NCBI GenBank assembly: GCA_900114885.1
Contig: FOUN01000001.1
Span: forward strand, 372,001 to 436,000
Reading direction: 5' to 3'
DNA: 64,000 bases
Origin: Psychrobacillus psychrodurans
GTDB taxonomy: Bacteria; Bacillota; Bacilli; Bacillales_A; Planococcaceae
How positions within the stretch are numbered: the first letter of the stretch is position 1; the number at the start of each line of letters is the position of its first letter. The notes under the pieces were generated by a model. The model saw only the letters and a list, made by a program, of their open reading frames with translations, was not told the origin of the DNA and ran no database searches. Shown one piece after another: positions 36,113 through 48,100 of the stretch. Position numbers and translations under genes: made by a program.

Positions 36113-36150
36113 AAAATTCCCTTCTAACTTAGGCTAGAAGGGAATTTTAT
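36113..36150 (+). terminator. Terminator after paralogue 3
   Basis: Perfect 14-base arms (36113-36126 with 36135-36148), core ATTCCCTTCTA. It is followed only ten bases later by a member of the palindromic repeat family. Confidence 0.85.
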
Positions 36151-36158
36151 GTTCATGT

Positions 36159-36207
36159 TCCCTGTGTAAGATACAATTCTGAATTGTATCTTACACAGGG
36201 ACTTTTT
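36159..36207 (+). repeat. Palindromic repeat, copy 1 (terminator-like)
   Basis: Perfect 21-base arms (36159-36179 and 36181-36201) starting TCCCTGTGTAAGATACAATT, single-base loop, then TTTTTG. First of five copies in the window. Confidence 0.9.
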
Positions 36208-36225
36208 GTGAACACATGTTATTTA

Positions 36226-36334
36226 TCCCTGTGTAGCACACAATTAAAACACCTTCGATTGGAGGCACATGCTAATCATGTTCGTTTATCGAAGGTGTTT
36301 TGAATGCTTATGGTCCCTGTGTAATAAACAAATT
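36226..36334 (+). repeat. Two half-copies of the palindromic repeat around a hairpin
   Basis: TCCCTGTGTAGCACACAATT starts at 36226 and TCCCTGTGTAATAAACAAAT at 36314. Between them a perfect 14-base stem (36246-36259 with 36288-36301, core AACACCTTCGAT) ends in TTTTG. The same half-site, hairpin, repeat order occurs at 44884-45005 and 56437-56561. Confidence 0.75.
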
Positions 36335-36368
36335 AGAATAGTGTTGAATACAGGAACAAGTCGAATAT

Positions 36369-37121
36369 TTAAAACAAATGGTTAATATTATTAAAATACT
36401 CAATCATTTTAGAATTCCCAACAATAGTGACGAAAAGTATCATTAAAACTGTAAAAGTAGCAATATAGAGAACAAATCCGTAGAGGGGGTCAACACCAGA
36501 AGGTTTTTTTGCAAGCAAAAAACTAATTATATAGAGTGGCAGTATAAAAAGACTAAAAACTAGGGATATAGTTAAAATTGCATTTCCATAACTAAATGAT
36601 TTTACAAGCATTAGAAATATGGAAACAGTTACTAAGACAATGGGTGCAGACAATTGTCCCCCATAAAAACTGATAATTACTTTAAATGAATACTGTGGAC
36701 CAAAAAAACTGCTAATGAGAAAAGAAGAAAATATTACAAGGCCAATGATAAAGAATGTAAGTAAAAAAGATTCCATAAAAAACGATAAAAAGCCTGGTGA
36801 ATCGCTCCAATTCAAATTATTTGAAAATAAAAACAGAGATAAAGTAATAAGTGCAGTAAATAAAATAATACTTACAAGACTACTTGTAAACTCACTTTCT
36901 CCTTGATTGTATGCATGAGAAGGTTTTTTTAGTTGTTGAATAAAATATGAGCTATATATTTTAGTTTTTCTTTTCATATTTTCTACATGGACATTTGGTT
37001 TTACAGATTTTGTTCTGGAAGCAACACTGTCGACATTCAAAAGAAGTTCCTCCAATTTAGTTCCACATAAACTGCAAAACTTCCCAGTAACCTGATTGTG
37101 ACCACAGTTTGTACAATTCAG
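36369..37121 (-). CDS. Zinc-ribbon membrane protein, CTG start
   Basis: A 250-residue protein. The frame extends upstream of the first ATG (37055) to a CTG at 37119-37121 (minus strand) that is preceded seven bases earlier by AAAGGAGG. From there the protein starts (M)NCTNCGHNQVTGKFCSLCG, a zinc ribbon with two CxxC pairs; starting at the ATG would remove it. No ATG, GTG or TTG lies between the upstream stop and this CTG. Five to six transmembrane helices follow (about residues 85-240). The plan resembles YvbJ/DUF6574-type proteins. Function unknown. See the gene at 49348 for the same start pattern. Confidence 0.75.
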   Translation of the reverse strand: MNCTNCGHNQVTGKFCSLCGTKLEELLLNVDSVASRTKSVKPNVHVENMKRKTKIYSSYFIQQLKKPSHAYNQGESEFTSSLVSIILFTALITLSLFLFSNNLNWSDSPGFLSFFMESFLLTFFIIGLVIFSSFLISSFFGPQYSFKVIISFYGGQLSAPIVLVTVSIFLMLVKSFSYGNAILTISLVFSLFILPLYIISFLLAKKPSGVDPLYGFVLYIATFTVLMILFVTIVGNSKMIEYFNNINHLF

Positions 37122-37224
37122 TGATTTTCCTCCTTTGATACTTATTTCTAGCGAGTTCTTCTCTCTGATTATATGAATCTAATAAATTTATTATTCGTAA
37201 CAATCATCTATTATCAGTAGAATG

Positions 37225-37312
37225 TGGGTGCAGATGAGGTTGAACCTTGCTTGGGGAAAGCGTCCGCTTGAAGCAGAAATCAGTGTTGTTCGAGTTTCAC
37301 TATTTAATCTCA
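37225..37312 (+). other. Intergenic stretch with GGGGAAAGCGTCCGCTTGAA motif
   Basis: The 275-base gap between the zinc-ribbon gene and the first nucleotidase has no open frame. It includes a segment around 37254-37290 that I recall as similar to dispersed intergenic elements in Bacillales genomes (GAAAGCGTCCGC..GAAGCGGAAATCA type). I cannot confirm copies elsewhere in this window. Confidence 0.35.
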
Positions 37313-37396
37313 TCTTTAAAAATAAATTCTATATTCATAAATTTCTCCTGTATTAAATAGGATAAGCGAACAGCTAAAGAATATAGGAGGGAACTT

Positions 37397-40090
37397 ATGA
37401 GAAAGAATAGAGTACAGAAGACCGTAGTAGCTTCAGTTCTTGCAATGTCGTTATTAACTTCTACTAGTGTCGGTTTGGCTAATAATTCTTTGCAAGACTT
37501 AGTTGATCAGGCAAGGAAAGATATGAAGGAAGCATCTTATGCTTATGTAGTACCATCTCAAAATGGAAAACTTGCTACAAGTGTAGAATTGTATCCAACA
37601 TTGAATTTGGCAAAATTAAACTATCAAAAAGCAAGAAGTGCTCTTTTAAAATCAAATGTTAAAAATAAGGGGACTTTACTCAAAGAACTAGATGATTTAT
37701 ATAATGAACGTATTACAAAAGGAATAGTGCCATATATTGATGCCTATAATTATGCGGACAAGTATTTAACACCTATTTTGGAAGATATCAAGAAAGCTGA
37801 GGTAGAAAGAGATTGGGTTAAAATTGAAAAGTTGTATCACCAATTATCTGTCCAATTAAAAAGTAGAACTGCCATTTTATATCGTTTTACAGGTAAAGCT
37901 GCTAGGGATTTATTGTTAAAGCAATACAAGGATCCTGCTAACTTAAAGCGTGATCAATTAATGGTTGCGGTAACTGTTTATATGAAAGTAAGGGAAGCAG
38001 ACAGACTAATAGCAGAAGGAAAAATAGAAGATGCAAGAAGAGTACTAGAATCTATTAAACAGTTACTTTATAGATTGCCGACTACGAATAATTTGCCGAT
38101 GATCAAAGAACTTTTAGTGCAAATAGAAACAGTAAGTAAAAAAGCGGGAGTTATCATAATTACCACGCCAACTATTCCTCCAACAACAGGTGGTGGAAAT
38201 AACGGAGGTGGAAACGGTGGTGGAGGAAATAATGGAGGAGGAAACTCAGGGGCAAACTTCAACTTATCCATTATGCATACAAATGACACACATGCTCAAT
38301 TAGATAATGTGGCCAAACGTGTTACAGCTGTAAAGGAATATAGGAAAGCAAATCCAAATGCATTATTAGTGGATGCTGGAGATGTCTTCTCAGGAACATT
38401 GTATTTCAATGAATTCAAGGGACAAGCAGATGTTGAATTCATCAATATGATGAAATATGATCTGATGACTTTTGGTAATCATGAGTTCGATTTGGGCTCG
38501 AGTGCTGAAGGACATAAAGCACTAGCAGAATTTGTGAAGAAAGCTAATTTTCCATTTGTAGGTGCGAATACTGATTTTTCACAGGACGAGCATTTAAAAG
38601 GATTATTTAATGTAAAAATACAAAATAACCCGAAAAATAGTCAAATTTATAGCGGTATTATTAAAGTGGTAAATGGACAGAAAATAGGATTGTTTGGATT
38701 AACGACTGCTGAAACAAAGGATATTTCAAGCCCAGGCAAAGTGAGTTTTACAGATTATGTGAAAGCTGCTCAACAAATGGTTAACGAGTTCGAAAAGCAA
38801 GGAGTGAACAAAGTAATTGCTGTGACGCATCTTGGCTATGATGATAATCCGCAATATGACAATGACTTACAGTTAGCAGCTAAAGTATCTGGCATTGACG
38901 TAATTGTTGGAGGTCATAGTCATACCAAATTAGATAAACCAGTTGTGGTAGATAAGGATTTAGTAGGAAAAGCGAAAGATCCGACTGTTATTGTTCAAGC
39001 TTATCAATATAGTGAGTTTTTAGGAACATTAGACGTTGAGTTCGACAAAAGCGGAAAAGTAATAAAACACGCTGGTCAATTAATTAGCGTTAACAACCAA
39101 GCTGAGGATGGTAAGGCAAAAGAGCTGTTAGAAAAATATTCATCTAAAATTAGTGCATTAAAAAATGAACTGACTGGAGCAATCGCAGTAAATGCTTTAG
39201 ATAATCCACGTTCTAGTACTGGTGGTTCAAGTGTTCGAAGCAACGAAACTGCCCTTGGGAATCTCATTGCGGATGGCATGCTGAAAAAAGCAAGAGAATA
39301 CAACAAAGATGTGATTATGGCTTTCCAAAATGGCGGTGGTATTCGAGCAGCTATAAATCAAGGACCTATTACAGTTGGTGAAGTGATCACCGTCCTGCCT
39401 TTTGGGAATACATTAGCAACGATGAAACTTACAGGTGCAGAGATAAAAGCAACATTTGAAGTCAGCTTGAAAGAATTTCCGAAAGAAAACGGAGGATTCC
39501 TACATGTGTCCGGTGCTAAAGTCAGCTATGACTCCACTAAGCCAATTGGACAACGTGTTGCTTCCATCCAGTTTAAAAACGCTGATGGAACTTACACGGA
39601 AGTAAAAGAGGATGCAACATACACCATTGCAACGAACGCTTTTACTGCTAAAGGTGGAGACGGCTACGATGTATTGAAAAAAGCGTACGAAAACGGTATA
39701 GTAACCGATTTAGGTTTATCTGATTGGGAAAATTTCCGTGAGCACTTAGTAAGTATTAGACAAGTTGACCCACAAGTTGAAGGACGGATTGTAGATGTGA
39801 AGGATGAAACTCCAGACAATGAATATCCAGGTGGAGATGTGGATCCGAAGAACTTTTCAGGAACAGTAGAAGCCCCAAAAATCTATAACGGCGATGTGAG
39901 GGTTTCGGTTACAGATGTCAGCTTCCTTGGAAATGCCATTATTAAAGGAAATTTAACGATAAAAGGTATTCCTTCTACTAATTTAGCACTTACAAATATT
40001 ACAGTTAAAGGCAACCTTGAACTTTCCGAGGCAAACGGAAAAAGTGTGGACATAGATGGGATCATTGTTGATGGAGAAACTACTCTTTAA
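37397..40090 (+). CDS. S-layer-anchored 5'-nucleotidase (bifunctional UshA/YfkN type)
   Basis: An 897-residue secreted protein. Signal peptide 1-28. Residues about 30-250 form an SbsC-type helical anchor (IDAYNYADKY, LYRFTGKAARDLLLKQY). A Gly/Asn-rich linker (about 262-288) leads to a calcineurin-like metallophosphatase: HTNDTH with Asp297/His299, DAGDVFSG, GNHEFD with Asn361/His362 and GGHSHTKL. Then the 5'-nucleotidase C-terminal domain (about 600-770) with FQNGGGIRAAI and VLPFGNTLATM. A short beta-rich tail (820-897) ends the protein. It should hydrolyse nucleotides outside the cell. The next gene (dual nuclease) begins 21 bases later, so they are co-transcribed. Confidence 0.9.
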   Translation: MRKNRVQKTVVASVLAMSLLTSTSVGLANNSLQDLVDQARKDMKEASYAYVVPSQNGKLATSVELYPTLNLAKLNYQKARSALLKSNVKNKGTLLKELDDLYNERITKGIVPYIDAYNYADKYLTPILEDIKKAEVERDWVKIEKLYHQLSVQLKSRTAILYRFTGKAARDLLLKQYKDPANLKRDQLMVAVTVYMKVREADRLIAEGKIEDARRVLESIKQLLYRLPTTNNLPMIKELLVQIETVSKKAGVIIITTPTIPPTTGGGNNGGGNGGGGNNGGGNSGANFNLSIMHTNDTHAQLDNVAKRVTAVKEYRKANPNALLVDAGDVFSGTLYFNEFKGQADVEFINMMKYDLMTFGNHEFDLGSSAEGHKALAEFVKKANFPFVGANTDFSQDEHLKGLFNVKIQNNPKNSQIYSGIIKVVNGQKIGLFGLTTAETKDISSPGKVSFTDYVKAAQQMVNEFEKQGVNKVIAVTHLGYDDNPQYDNDLQLAAKVSGIDVIVGGHSHTKLDKPVVVDKDLVGKAKDPTVIVQAYQYSEFLGTLDVEFDKSGKVIKHAGQLISVNNQAEDGKAKELLEKYSSKISALKNELTGAIAVNALDNPRSSTGGSSVRSNETALGNLIADGMLKKAREYNKDVIMAFQNGGGIRAAINQGPITVGEVITVLPFGNTLATMKLTGAEIKATFEVSLKEFPKENGGFLHVSGAKVSYDSTKPIGQRVASIQFKNADGTYTEVKEDATYTIATNAFTAKGGDGYDVLKKAYENGIVTDLGLSDWENFREHLVSIRQVDPQVEGRIVDVKDETPDNEYPGGDVDPKNFSGTVEAPKIYNGDVRVSVTDVSFLGNAIIKGNLTIKGIPSTNLALTNITVKGNLELSEANGKSVDIDGIIVDGETTL

Positions 40091-40111
40091 CATACAAAGG
40101 AGAATTTATAG

Positions 40112-43100
40112 ATGCGTAAAAGGAATTTGAAAAAATCCATAAATGTTTTCTTATCTGCCAGTTTAGTAGCTAGTTTAGTATTCCCTGTATTACCATCGAA
40201 AGCAGTAGCCGTATCAAATACATCTGATTTGATAATTTCAGAGTATATTGAAGGTAGCAGCTTTAATAAGGCCATTGAAATTTACAATGGAACTGGAGCA
40301 ACAGTTGATTTAAGTGTTTATTCACTTGAACTTCATACAAATGGAGCAGCTGCGGCAGCTAATAAAGTCTCATTAACAGGTACATTAGCTAATAATGATA
40401 CGTATGTTTTATATCATAATGATGCAAATGCAGATATTCAAAGTAAGGGAAACCATGCAAACAATTCTGTTATTAATTTCAATGGAAATGACCCTGTCGT
40501 TTTAAAGAAGTCAGGTGCAATCATTGATTCCATTGGGCAAGTTGGTTCAGCTGCAGACTATGGTAAAGATGTAACGCTTGTCCGAAACAGTAATATTGTT
40601 GCTGGTGACACAATTATTGATGATGCCTTTAATCCAACAGAATGGACGACACTGCCAAAAGACGATTCCTCCAATTTAGGCTCCCACACAATGGTCATTG
40701 GGGACCCTGATCCCGGAGAAACCCAAGTAGAAGCTGTAACGGTTTCAATACCATCATCGGCTGTTCCAGCAGACACAGAAATTACATTATCGACTAACAC
40801 GGAAGGAGCTTTCATTTACTATACGACAGATGGATCTGATCCAACTAGCTCAAGTACGAAATATGAAAATCCGATTGTTATCGACAAAGATATTACGATT
40901 AAAGCAATCGCAGTAAAAGAGGGTCTAGTAAGCAGTCCAATTTCTGCATTCATTTACACAGTTATTAGTGAAACCGGGGCTTTGTCCATTGAAGAAGCAC
41001 GTAATACAGCTATTGGTCAAACGGTTACTATTAAAGGGATAGTAGCTGCAAACTTAAAAAATTCAATTTCAGTTCAAGATGCTACAGGTGGTATTGCAGT
41101 TCGTCCTTCAAGTCTACCTGCGACAGTAGGAGATGAAGTAACACTTACTGGGAAAATAGCGGAATTCCGTGGACTTCTTCAATTAGACGGTACGACGATA
41201 GTTAGCAAAACAGAAAATGTAGGAGCTCCAACTCCTAAGGTTATAGCAGGCGCAGAGGTGAATGAAAGCAATGAATCCCTTCTTGTTCAAGCAAAACAAA
41301 TTACAATAACTGCAGTAAATGCATTAAACTATACTGCAACAGATGGAATGACAGAGTTCATCGTTCGTGATGAAAACAGTTCACTAGGCTTAGTTGTAGG
41401 GAATACGTACGAATCTATTACTGGTATTGTTCAACAGTTTGATGCTGATTATCAAATTATCCCTCGCTCAGTTCAAGATATTGTAGAGGACAGTTCCATT
41501 TTACAGCCCGTTACTGCAACTCCTGGTAGTGGAACATTCAATGGATCTACTCTTGTAACGTTGTCTACAACGACGGCGAACGCGGAAATCCATTACACAT
41601 TAAACGGTTCAGAGCCGACAAAGGATAGCGCAAAATATTCAACACCAATCGAGATTAAAGAAAACACCACACTTAACGCAGTAGCAATTACTCCAGTAGG
41701 TACTTCAGAAGTGAAGACATTCGAGTATACTATTACGGATAGTCTTCAAATTCATGATATCCAAGGAGCGGGACACCACACTTCTTTTGACAATAAAACA
41801 GTAGAAGGCATTCAAGGAGTTGTAACTTACTCATTTTTGTTAAATGGGGCAACCTACTATCATATCCAAACACCGGATGAGCTAGCGGATACGAATCCAA
41901 ATACTTCTGAAGCCATTGTACTTTACAGCGGCACAAACACATGGCCGATTAAAGTAGGAGATTTGGTATCAGTTACTGGGAAAGTAAGTGAATTTGCATA
42001 TGACGGATATGCTGATCGTCAAACAACAGACTTAAAAACAACGCAAATTAATGTTAGAAATGACCAGGGTGGAAAAGTGGAAGTTATTACAAGTGGCGTA
42101 GCTTTACCAGCTCCAATCTTAATCGATGAAACGAAAATGTCTCTAGCAAAAATTGATAGCGACAATCTTGCAGTTTTCAATCCAACCGTAGATGCAATCG
42201 ATTTCTGGGAAAGTATCGAAGGAATGCGCGTGCAAGTTGGAAATGTGAAAGCGGTAGCGCCTCAAGAGCATGGTGATTTGATAACTGTTTTGGAAAGCGC
42301 TCCAACGAACTCCCTACATGGTGGAGTTTTATATGAAAAGGACAATCAAAATCCAAACCGCGTGCAATTCCGCTTAGAACCAAATGGACCTGGGCGGGAT
42401 TTCGAAGTAGCAACTGGGGATAAGTTCAAAGGGCCGATTACTGGAGTGGTGGGTTATTCGTTCCAAAACTTTAAAATTTATGTCTCTTTAAATGAAATGA
42501 AAGCTGCCCATACAAAAGGAAATGCAACACCAGAAAAAACAACAATTGTGAACGCAGAAGATAAGTTAACAATTGCATCTTATAACTTAGAAAACTTCTC
42601 GAATAATAAAACATCTACTACAGACGACAAAGCACGTAAATTAGCAAGAGCAATTGCAACTGATATGCAGAGTCCTGATATTGTTGGTGTAACTGAAGTA
42701 CAAGATAATAACGGAGAAAGCTCTGGAGATTCAAAAGCAGATCAAAGCTATATAAGACTTATTGCTGCAATTAAAACTGCTGGTGGAGCAAACTACAAAT
42801 ATGTAAATATTGACCCAGTGAACAACCAAGACGGCGGAGCACCAAATGCAAATATTCGTGTTGGATTCCTCTATAATCCAGAACGAGTAAAGTTGACAGA
42901 AGGTATTTCTGGTGGAAATGCAACTAATGCTGTTGGTTACAAAGATGGCAAGCTAACACTTAACCCAGGTCGTATTGATCCAACAAATAGCGCATTTAAT
43001 AGTAGCCGTAAACCTTTAGCGTCACAATTTGACTTTAAAGGTGAAAGTGTCATCGTTATCGCGAATCATTGGAACTCTAAAAGTGGTGATACACCATTAT

Positions 43101-44827
43101 TCGGATCCATTCAACCACCAAAATATGACAGTGAAGTACAACGTAAAAACATTGCAAAAATCGTTTCTGACTTTGTTATAGATATTAAAACGAAAAACCC
43201 AGATGCAAATGTTGTTTCTTTGGGTGACTTTAACGATTATCAATTTGCTGATGCACTTTTAATTCATGAAGGTGAACACATGACAAACATGATTAATAAA
43301 GTGGAAACATCAGATCGATACACATACCTATATCAAGGGAACTCACAAGTATTAGATCATATTTTAGTCACAAAGAACTTAGAAAATAAAACGAAAATCG
43401 ATATTCTTCATATCAATGCAGACTTTACCGATATGGCAGGACGTGCAAGTGACCATGATCCAGTAATGGTACAAATTGATATATTTGCAGATGATGCTGT
43501 TACACCGATTACAGCTGAAAAAACATACAATATCAATAATCTTCAAACAAAGAAACTTACTATTGGTAAACCTAGCGTATCTATCACAATTGACGATTCA
43601 TCAGAAATCACAGAAGGCATTCTTTTTACGAGTGATTATGCAGAATTCCATGGAGACGGTTTTGCAGAGCAAACTGTAACGATTAAACCACTAAACGCTG
43701 GCGCGATGATGGATTTCAAAGGTACGAATGTCCAAAAAGTAATCATTGATGGTACGAACGTAAAAGAAATTAGAGGCGCTGAGAATATTCAAGAATTTGA
43801 ATTCATTAATGGTGCAGATAGCAAAAATATTAAATTCACAAATTCGAAAGGGGAACCCATTGTGGTTCCTTCTTTACCTGGTGAAAATCAAGCGCCAGTG
43901 GTAAAGAATAATATTCCAAGTCAAACAATTAAACCTGGTGAGTCTATTTCAATTTTATTAACAGATCATTTCGCAGATCCAGAAAACCAAGTACTAACTT
44001 TTTCTTCTACGTTAGGAACGATAGCAGGGTCTATGTTAACACTAACACTTGCAGAAGGAAGCCATATTGTAGGAGTTACCGCTACAGACGGCGAAAAAAG
44101 TGTAACGACAAGATTTAGTGTACTTGTAACTTCCGCTAGCTCACCTATTGATGTCTATTATAAAGATGCTATTGGTAAAGAAGGTCAAGCTTTAAAAACT
44201 GCACTATATGAAATAATTGACGACCATACACAGCTTTCTTATGACCAAGTATGGGCAGCATTACGAGAAACGGATGAGGATCCGAATAATACAAACAATG
44301 TCATATTGTTTTACTCTGGAGTACCACGTTCTAAAACTGCCAATGGTGGAAACGTAGGACAGTGGAATAGAGAACACACATGGGCAAAATCACATGGAGA
44401 CTTCGGCACAAGTAAAGGACCAGGAACCGATATCCATCATCTTAGACCTACAGACGTACAAGTGAATAGTTCAAGAGGAAACTTAGATTTTGATAACGGT
44501 GGCAGCCCGGTAAATAATTGTGACGAATGTAAACGAGCTTCTAACTCGTTTGAGCCACCAAATCGTGTCAAAGGTGATGTAGCACGAATCCTTTTTTACA
44601 TGGCAACACGTTATGAACAAGGAGATAAAGTAGACTTAGAACTAAACGAAAAGCTCGGCAATGGAAGTGCGCCCTACCATGGAAAGCTTTCGACCCTACT
44701 AAAATGGCATGAGCAAGACCCGGTTGATGAATTTGAACGTAATCGCAACGATGTCATTCAAAAATGGCAAGGAAACCGCAATCCGTTCATTGATCATCCA
44801 GAATGGGTAAACCTGATTTGGAAATAA
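40112..44827 (+). CDS. Giant secreted nuclease with NucH/ExeM and endonuclease I domains
   Basis: A 1571-residue secreted protein. Order: signal peptide 1-33; lamin-tail domain about 35-150 ([21 protein letters not shown]); chitobiase-type beta domain about 205-285 ([17 protein letters not shown]); OB-fold about 290-400; a second chitobiase-type domain about 468-545; NucH/ExeM OB region about 550-800; an endonuclease/exonuclease/phosphatase domain about 810-1120 ([26 protein letters not shown] with Asp1039, SDHDPV with His1115); an Ig-like domain about 1265-1345; and endonuclease I about 1350-1571 ([14 protein letters not shown] with His1422, [18 protein letters not shown]). Two unrelated nucleases are thus fused. 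No anchor domain is seen; it may be freely secreted. Confidence 0.9.
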   Translation: MRKRNLKKSINVFLSASLVASLVFPVLPSKAVAVSNTSDLIISEYIEGSSFNKAIEIYNGTGATVDLSVYSLELHTNGAAAAANKVSLTGTLANNDTYVLYHNDANADIQSKGNHANNSVINFNGNDPVVLKKSGAIIDSIGQVGSAADYGKDVTLVRNSNIVAGDTIIDDAFNPTEWTTLPKDDSSNLGSHTMVIGDPDPGETQVEAVTVSIPSSAVPADTEITLSTNTEGAFIYYTTDGSDPTSSSTKYENPIVIDKDITIKAIAVKEGLVSSPISAFIYTVISETGALSIEEARNTAIGQTVTIKGIVAANLKNSISVQDATGGIAVRPSSLPATVGDEVTLTGKIAEFRGLLQLDGTTIVSKTENVGAPTPKVIAGAEVNESNESLLVQAKQITITAVNALNYTATDGMTEFIVRDENSSLGLVVGNTYESITGIVQQFDADYQIIPRSVQDIVEDSSILQPVTATPGSGTFNGSTLVTLSTTTANAEIHYTLNGSEPTKDSAKYSTPIEIKENTTLNAVAITPVGTSEVKTFEYTITDSLQIHDIQGAGHHTSFDNKTVEGIQGVVTYSFLLNGATYYHIQTPDELADTNPNTSEAIVLYSGTNTWPIKVGDLVSVTGKVSEFAYDGYADRQTTDLKTTQINVRNDQGGKVEVITSGVALPAPILIDETKMSLAKIDSDNLAVFNPTVDAIDFWESIEGMRVQVGNVKAVAPQEHGDLITVLESAPTNSLHGGVLYEKDNQNPNRVQFRLEPNGPGRDFEVATGDKFKGPITGVVGYSFQNFKIYVSLNEMKAAHTKGNATPEKTTIVNAEDKLTIASYNLENFSNNKTSTTDDKARKLARAIATDMQSPDIVGVTEVQDNNGESSGDSKADQSYIRLIAAIKTAGGANYKYVNIDPVNNQDGGAPNANIRVGFLYNPERVKLTEGISGGNATNAVGYKDGKLTLNPGRIDPTNSAFNSSRKPLASQFDFKGESVIVIANHWNSKSGDTPLFGSIQPPKYDSEVQRKNIAKIVSDFVIDIKTKNPDANVVSLGDFNDYQFADALLIHEGEHMTNMINKVETSDRYTYLYQGNSQVLDHILVTKNLENKTKIDILHINADFTDMAGRASDHDPVMVQIDIFADDAVTPITAEKTYNINNLQTKKLTIGKPSVSITIDDSSEITEGILFTSDYAEFHGDGFAEQTVTIKPLNAGAMMDFKGTNVQKVIIDGTNVKEIRGAENIQEFEFINGADSKNIKFTNSKGEPIVVPSLPGENQAPVVKNNIPSQTIKPGESISILLTDHFADPENQVLTFSSTLGTIAGSMLTLTLAEGSHIVGVTATDGEKSVTTRFSVLVTSASSPIDVYYKDAIGKEGQALKTALYEIIDDHTQLSYDQVWAALRETDEDPNNTNNVILFYSGVPRSKTANGGNVGQWNREHTWAKSHGDFGTSKGPGTDIHHLRPTDVQVNSSRGNLDFDNGGSPVNNCDECKRASNSFEPPNRVKGDVARILFYMATRYEQGDKVDLELNEKLGNGSAPYHGKLSTLLKWHEQDPVDEFERNRNDVIQKWQGNRNPFIDHPEWVNLIWK

Positions 44828-44883
44828 TCAAGTACATGATGGTGAAATTTTACAAATATTTTGAGAGTAGCCTATTAGCTTGC

Positions 44884-45005
44884 TCCCTGTGTAACAAACA
44901 ATTTCAACCGAGCAGTTAGAAGACATTTCTATTTAATTTCTGAGGATTTAACCTCTTTGGTCCCTGTGTAAGATACAATTCTGAATTGTATCTTACACAG
45001 GGACC
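44884..45005 (+). repeat. Palindromic repeat, copy 2, with a half-copy 77 bases upstream
   Basis: The half-site TCCCTGTGTAACAAACAATT starts at 44884. The full copy has perfect 23-base arms (44959-44981 and 44983-45005, GGTCCCTGTGTA...) followed by TTTTTG. The remaining 170 bases to the next gene are AT-rich with no other feature I can support. Confidence 0.88.
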
Positions 45006-45174
45006 TTTTTGTAAATGCATGTAAAATAGTATTTACAATTTATTTACAGTTATGCGATTGAAGTTAATAATTATTAGACCTATATTTAAGTGGCGACTTT
45101 GTTATTCTATTATTTTTAAAATGGAGAGCTATAGATAGAGATAGTATTGTTCAACTAATTTTAGGAGGGAAATT

Positions 45175-48100
45175 ATGCAAAACCATGCGTTGAAAAAATC
45201 GATAATGTCAGCTGTTCTTGCAACAACTTTATTAACTTCGACAAATGTTAGCTACGCAAGTAGTTCGCTACAAGATATAGTAGATCAAGCAAGAAAAGAT
45301 ATGAAAGAGGCTGCATATTCTTATGTAGTACCCTCTCAAAATGGAAAACTTGTCCCTAGTGCGGATTTGTATCCAACCTTGAATAAGGTTAAAAAAGACT
45401 ATCAAATAGCAAAAGATGCAATCTCAAAATCTAATGCTAAAAACAAAAGTACTCTATTAAATGATTTAAATGATTTATATAACGAAAGAATAACGAAAGG
45501 ATTAATCCCTTATATAGATGCTTATAATTATGCGGATAAATATTTAAATCCGATAATGGCAGATATTCAAAAAGCAGAACAGACAAAAGACTGGGAACAA
45601 GTTGAAAAACTGTATCATAAATTATCTTTCCAACTAAAAACCCGTTCTGAAATTATGTATCGTTTTACCGGAAAAGCTACACGGGATCTATTATTAGACC
45701 AATATAAACAAACTGCTGACATGAAGCGTAGTCAGTTAATGGTACCTGTAACTATTTATATGAAAGTGAAACAAGTTGATAAATTACTAGCTGAAGGAAA
45801 ACAAGCAGAGGCTAAAAAGGTATTAGAATCTATCAAACCTTTACAGTTAAGATTACCATCAACTAGTACTTTACCAATGGTGAAAGAGTTACTAGAAGAA
45901 ATAAATACAGTATCTAAAAAAGCTGGTATGGACATTACTCCAACCCCAACCCCAACAACGCCAACTAATCCATCCCCAGGTGGAGGGAACACTGGTGGAG
46001 GAAATAACGGTGGTAATAATGGCGGAGGTGCAGATAAAAAATTCAAACTTACTTTATTGCATACAAATGATACGCATGCAAAGGTAGAGACTGCACCTAA
46101 ACGTATTACAGCTATTAAAAAAGAAAGAGCAGAAAACCCCAATGCCGTATTAGTAGATGCAGGAGATGTATTCTCAGGAACTCTATATTTCAATCAATAT
46201 AAAGGTCTTGCCGATTTAGCATTTATGAATCTCGCAGAATATGATGTAATGACTTTTGGTAATCATGAATTTGATCTTGGTTCTTCAGAAGAAGGCCATA
46301 AAGCATTAGCTGACTTTATAAAAGGTGCTCAATTCCCATTTGTTAGTGCAAATGTAGATTTTTCGAAAGATGAAAATTTACGAGGTCTGTTCAGTGACAT
46401 AGCATCAAGCGCACCTGAAAATGGAAAAATCTATAATGGTATTGTTAAAGAAGTAAATGGCGAAAAGGTAGGGTTCTTTGGACTAACGACACAAGAAACG
46501 AAAGGTCTCTCTAGCCCAGGACAAGTGACGTTTACAGATTATATTATAGAAGCTGAAAAAGCAGTAAAAGCATTTGAAGATATGGGAGTGAACAAAATTG
46601 TTGCAGTTACCCATATTGGATACGATGACAACCCAGCAATTGATAATGACTTAGCATTAGCTGCTCAAGTAGACGGCATTGACGTTATTATCGGTGGTCA
46701 CAGTCATACAAAACTAGCAGCTCCAGTAGTTGTGGATAAAAATGAAACTGGTGCAACAAAGGACAAAACGATTATCGTACAGGCATCTTCCCAAGGAGAC
46801 TTATTAGGTACACTTGATGTGGAATTTGATAATAATGGAAAAGTTGTTACTCAAAATGGAGAACTAATTGAGGTTAGTAAATTCACAGAAGATGCAGAAG
46901 CAAAAAAATTACTAGAATCATATAAACCAAAAGTAGATGAGGTTGCTGGTGAAGAAATTGGTGTTAGTGCAGAGGTCATATTAGAAAATCCTCGAACGAA
47001 TGGAGACAATACTAAACCAAGTGTACGTAAAAACGAAACAATACTAGGTAATCTAATTGCTGATGGCATGTTGGTAAAAGCTAAGTCACTTAATCCAAAA
47101 GTAATAATGGCATTCCAAAATGGTGGAGGAATTCGCGCTAGTATGGATGCAGGTCCAATTACAGTAGGTGAAGTAATTACAGTTCTTCCTTTCGGTAATA
47201 CACTATCTACAATGGAGATTACAGGAGCGGAATTAAAAGAAGCATTTGAAACGAGTGTAGGTGTATACCCACTTGAAAACGGTGGTTTCCTGCATGTAGC
47301 AGGAGCAAAAGTAGAATTCGATTCTACTAAACTTAAAGGCGAACGTGTCGTTTCTATCTCTTATGAAAATGCAGATGGTGCTTATAAAAAAATAGTAGAC
47401 ACAGAAACATACACAGTGGCAACGAATTACTTTACAGCTCAAGGCGGAGATAGCTATGATGTCTTCAAAGAAATTTATGAAGCAGGAAAAGTAAAGGATC
47501 TAGGTCTTTCAGATTGGGAAAACTTTGCCGACCATTTAAAAACTTTATCAACGATTCCAACAAAAATTGAAGGTCGTATCGTTGATGTTGCAGTACAAGT
47601 TGTAAATCCGGAACCAGAAATCGTTGAAGATCCTGGAACAACACCAGCTCCAGTAGCAACAACTGAGCCACCGCTTTATAACTCCAATCCAGAGGAATTT
47701 ACAGTTTCTCAAATTGCGCGCTATGACAGCGGTCAAGGTGAAACAGGAACTGAAATTTTAGCATACGATGTTGCGACCAACAAAGGATTTGTTACAAATG
47801 GAGCAGTTGGTGGATATGATATCCTTAATTTTGCAGATGTAAAGTCTGGGACATTTAAGCAACTTGATTCTACAAAGCGTGTAGTTGTTGAAGATTATGG
47901 AATCCCAGGAGTTAAGAATATAACAAGTATTGCGTCTCATCCTACAGAAGATTTAATCGCAATTGCTGCTTATGCTGAAAAAACAGACCCGGGTTATATC
48001 ATATTTGCTACAAAAGACGGGAAATATGTGAAGCATGTGGAAGTTGGAGCATTGCCGGATATGGTGACATTTACTCCAAATGGTAAAAAAGCAATTGTTG

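Noticed and set aside
36159-36201. Phage or transposon attachment site
   Set aside because: The palindrome occurs five times without an intervening integrase or element and is followed by T runs, so a terminator-like role is simpler.
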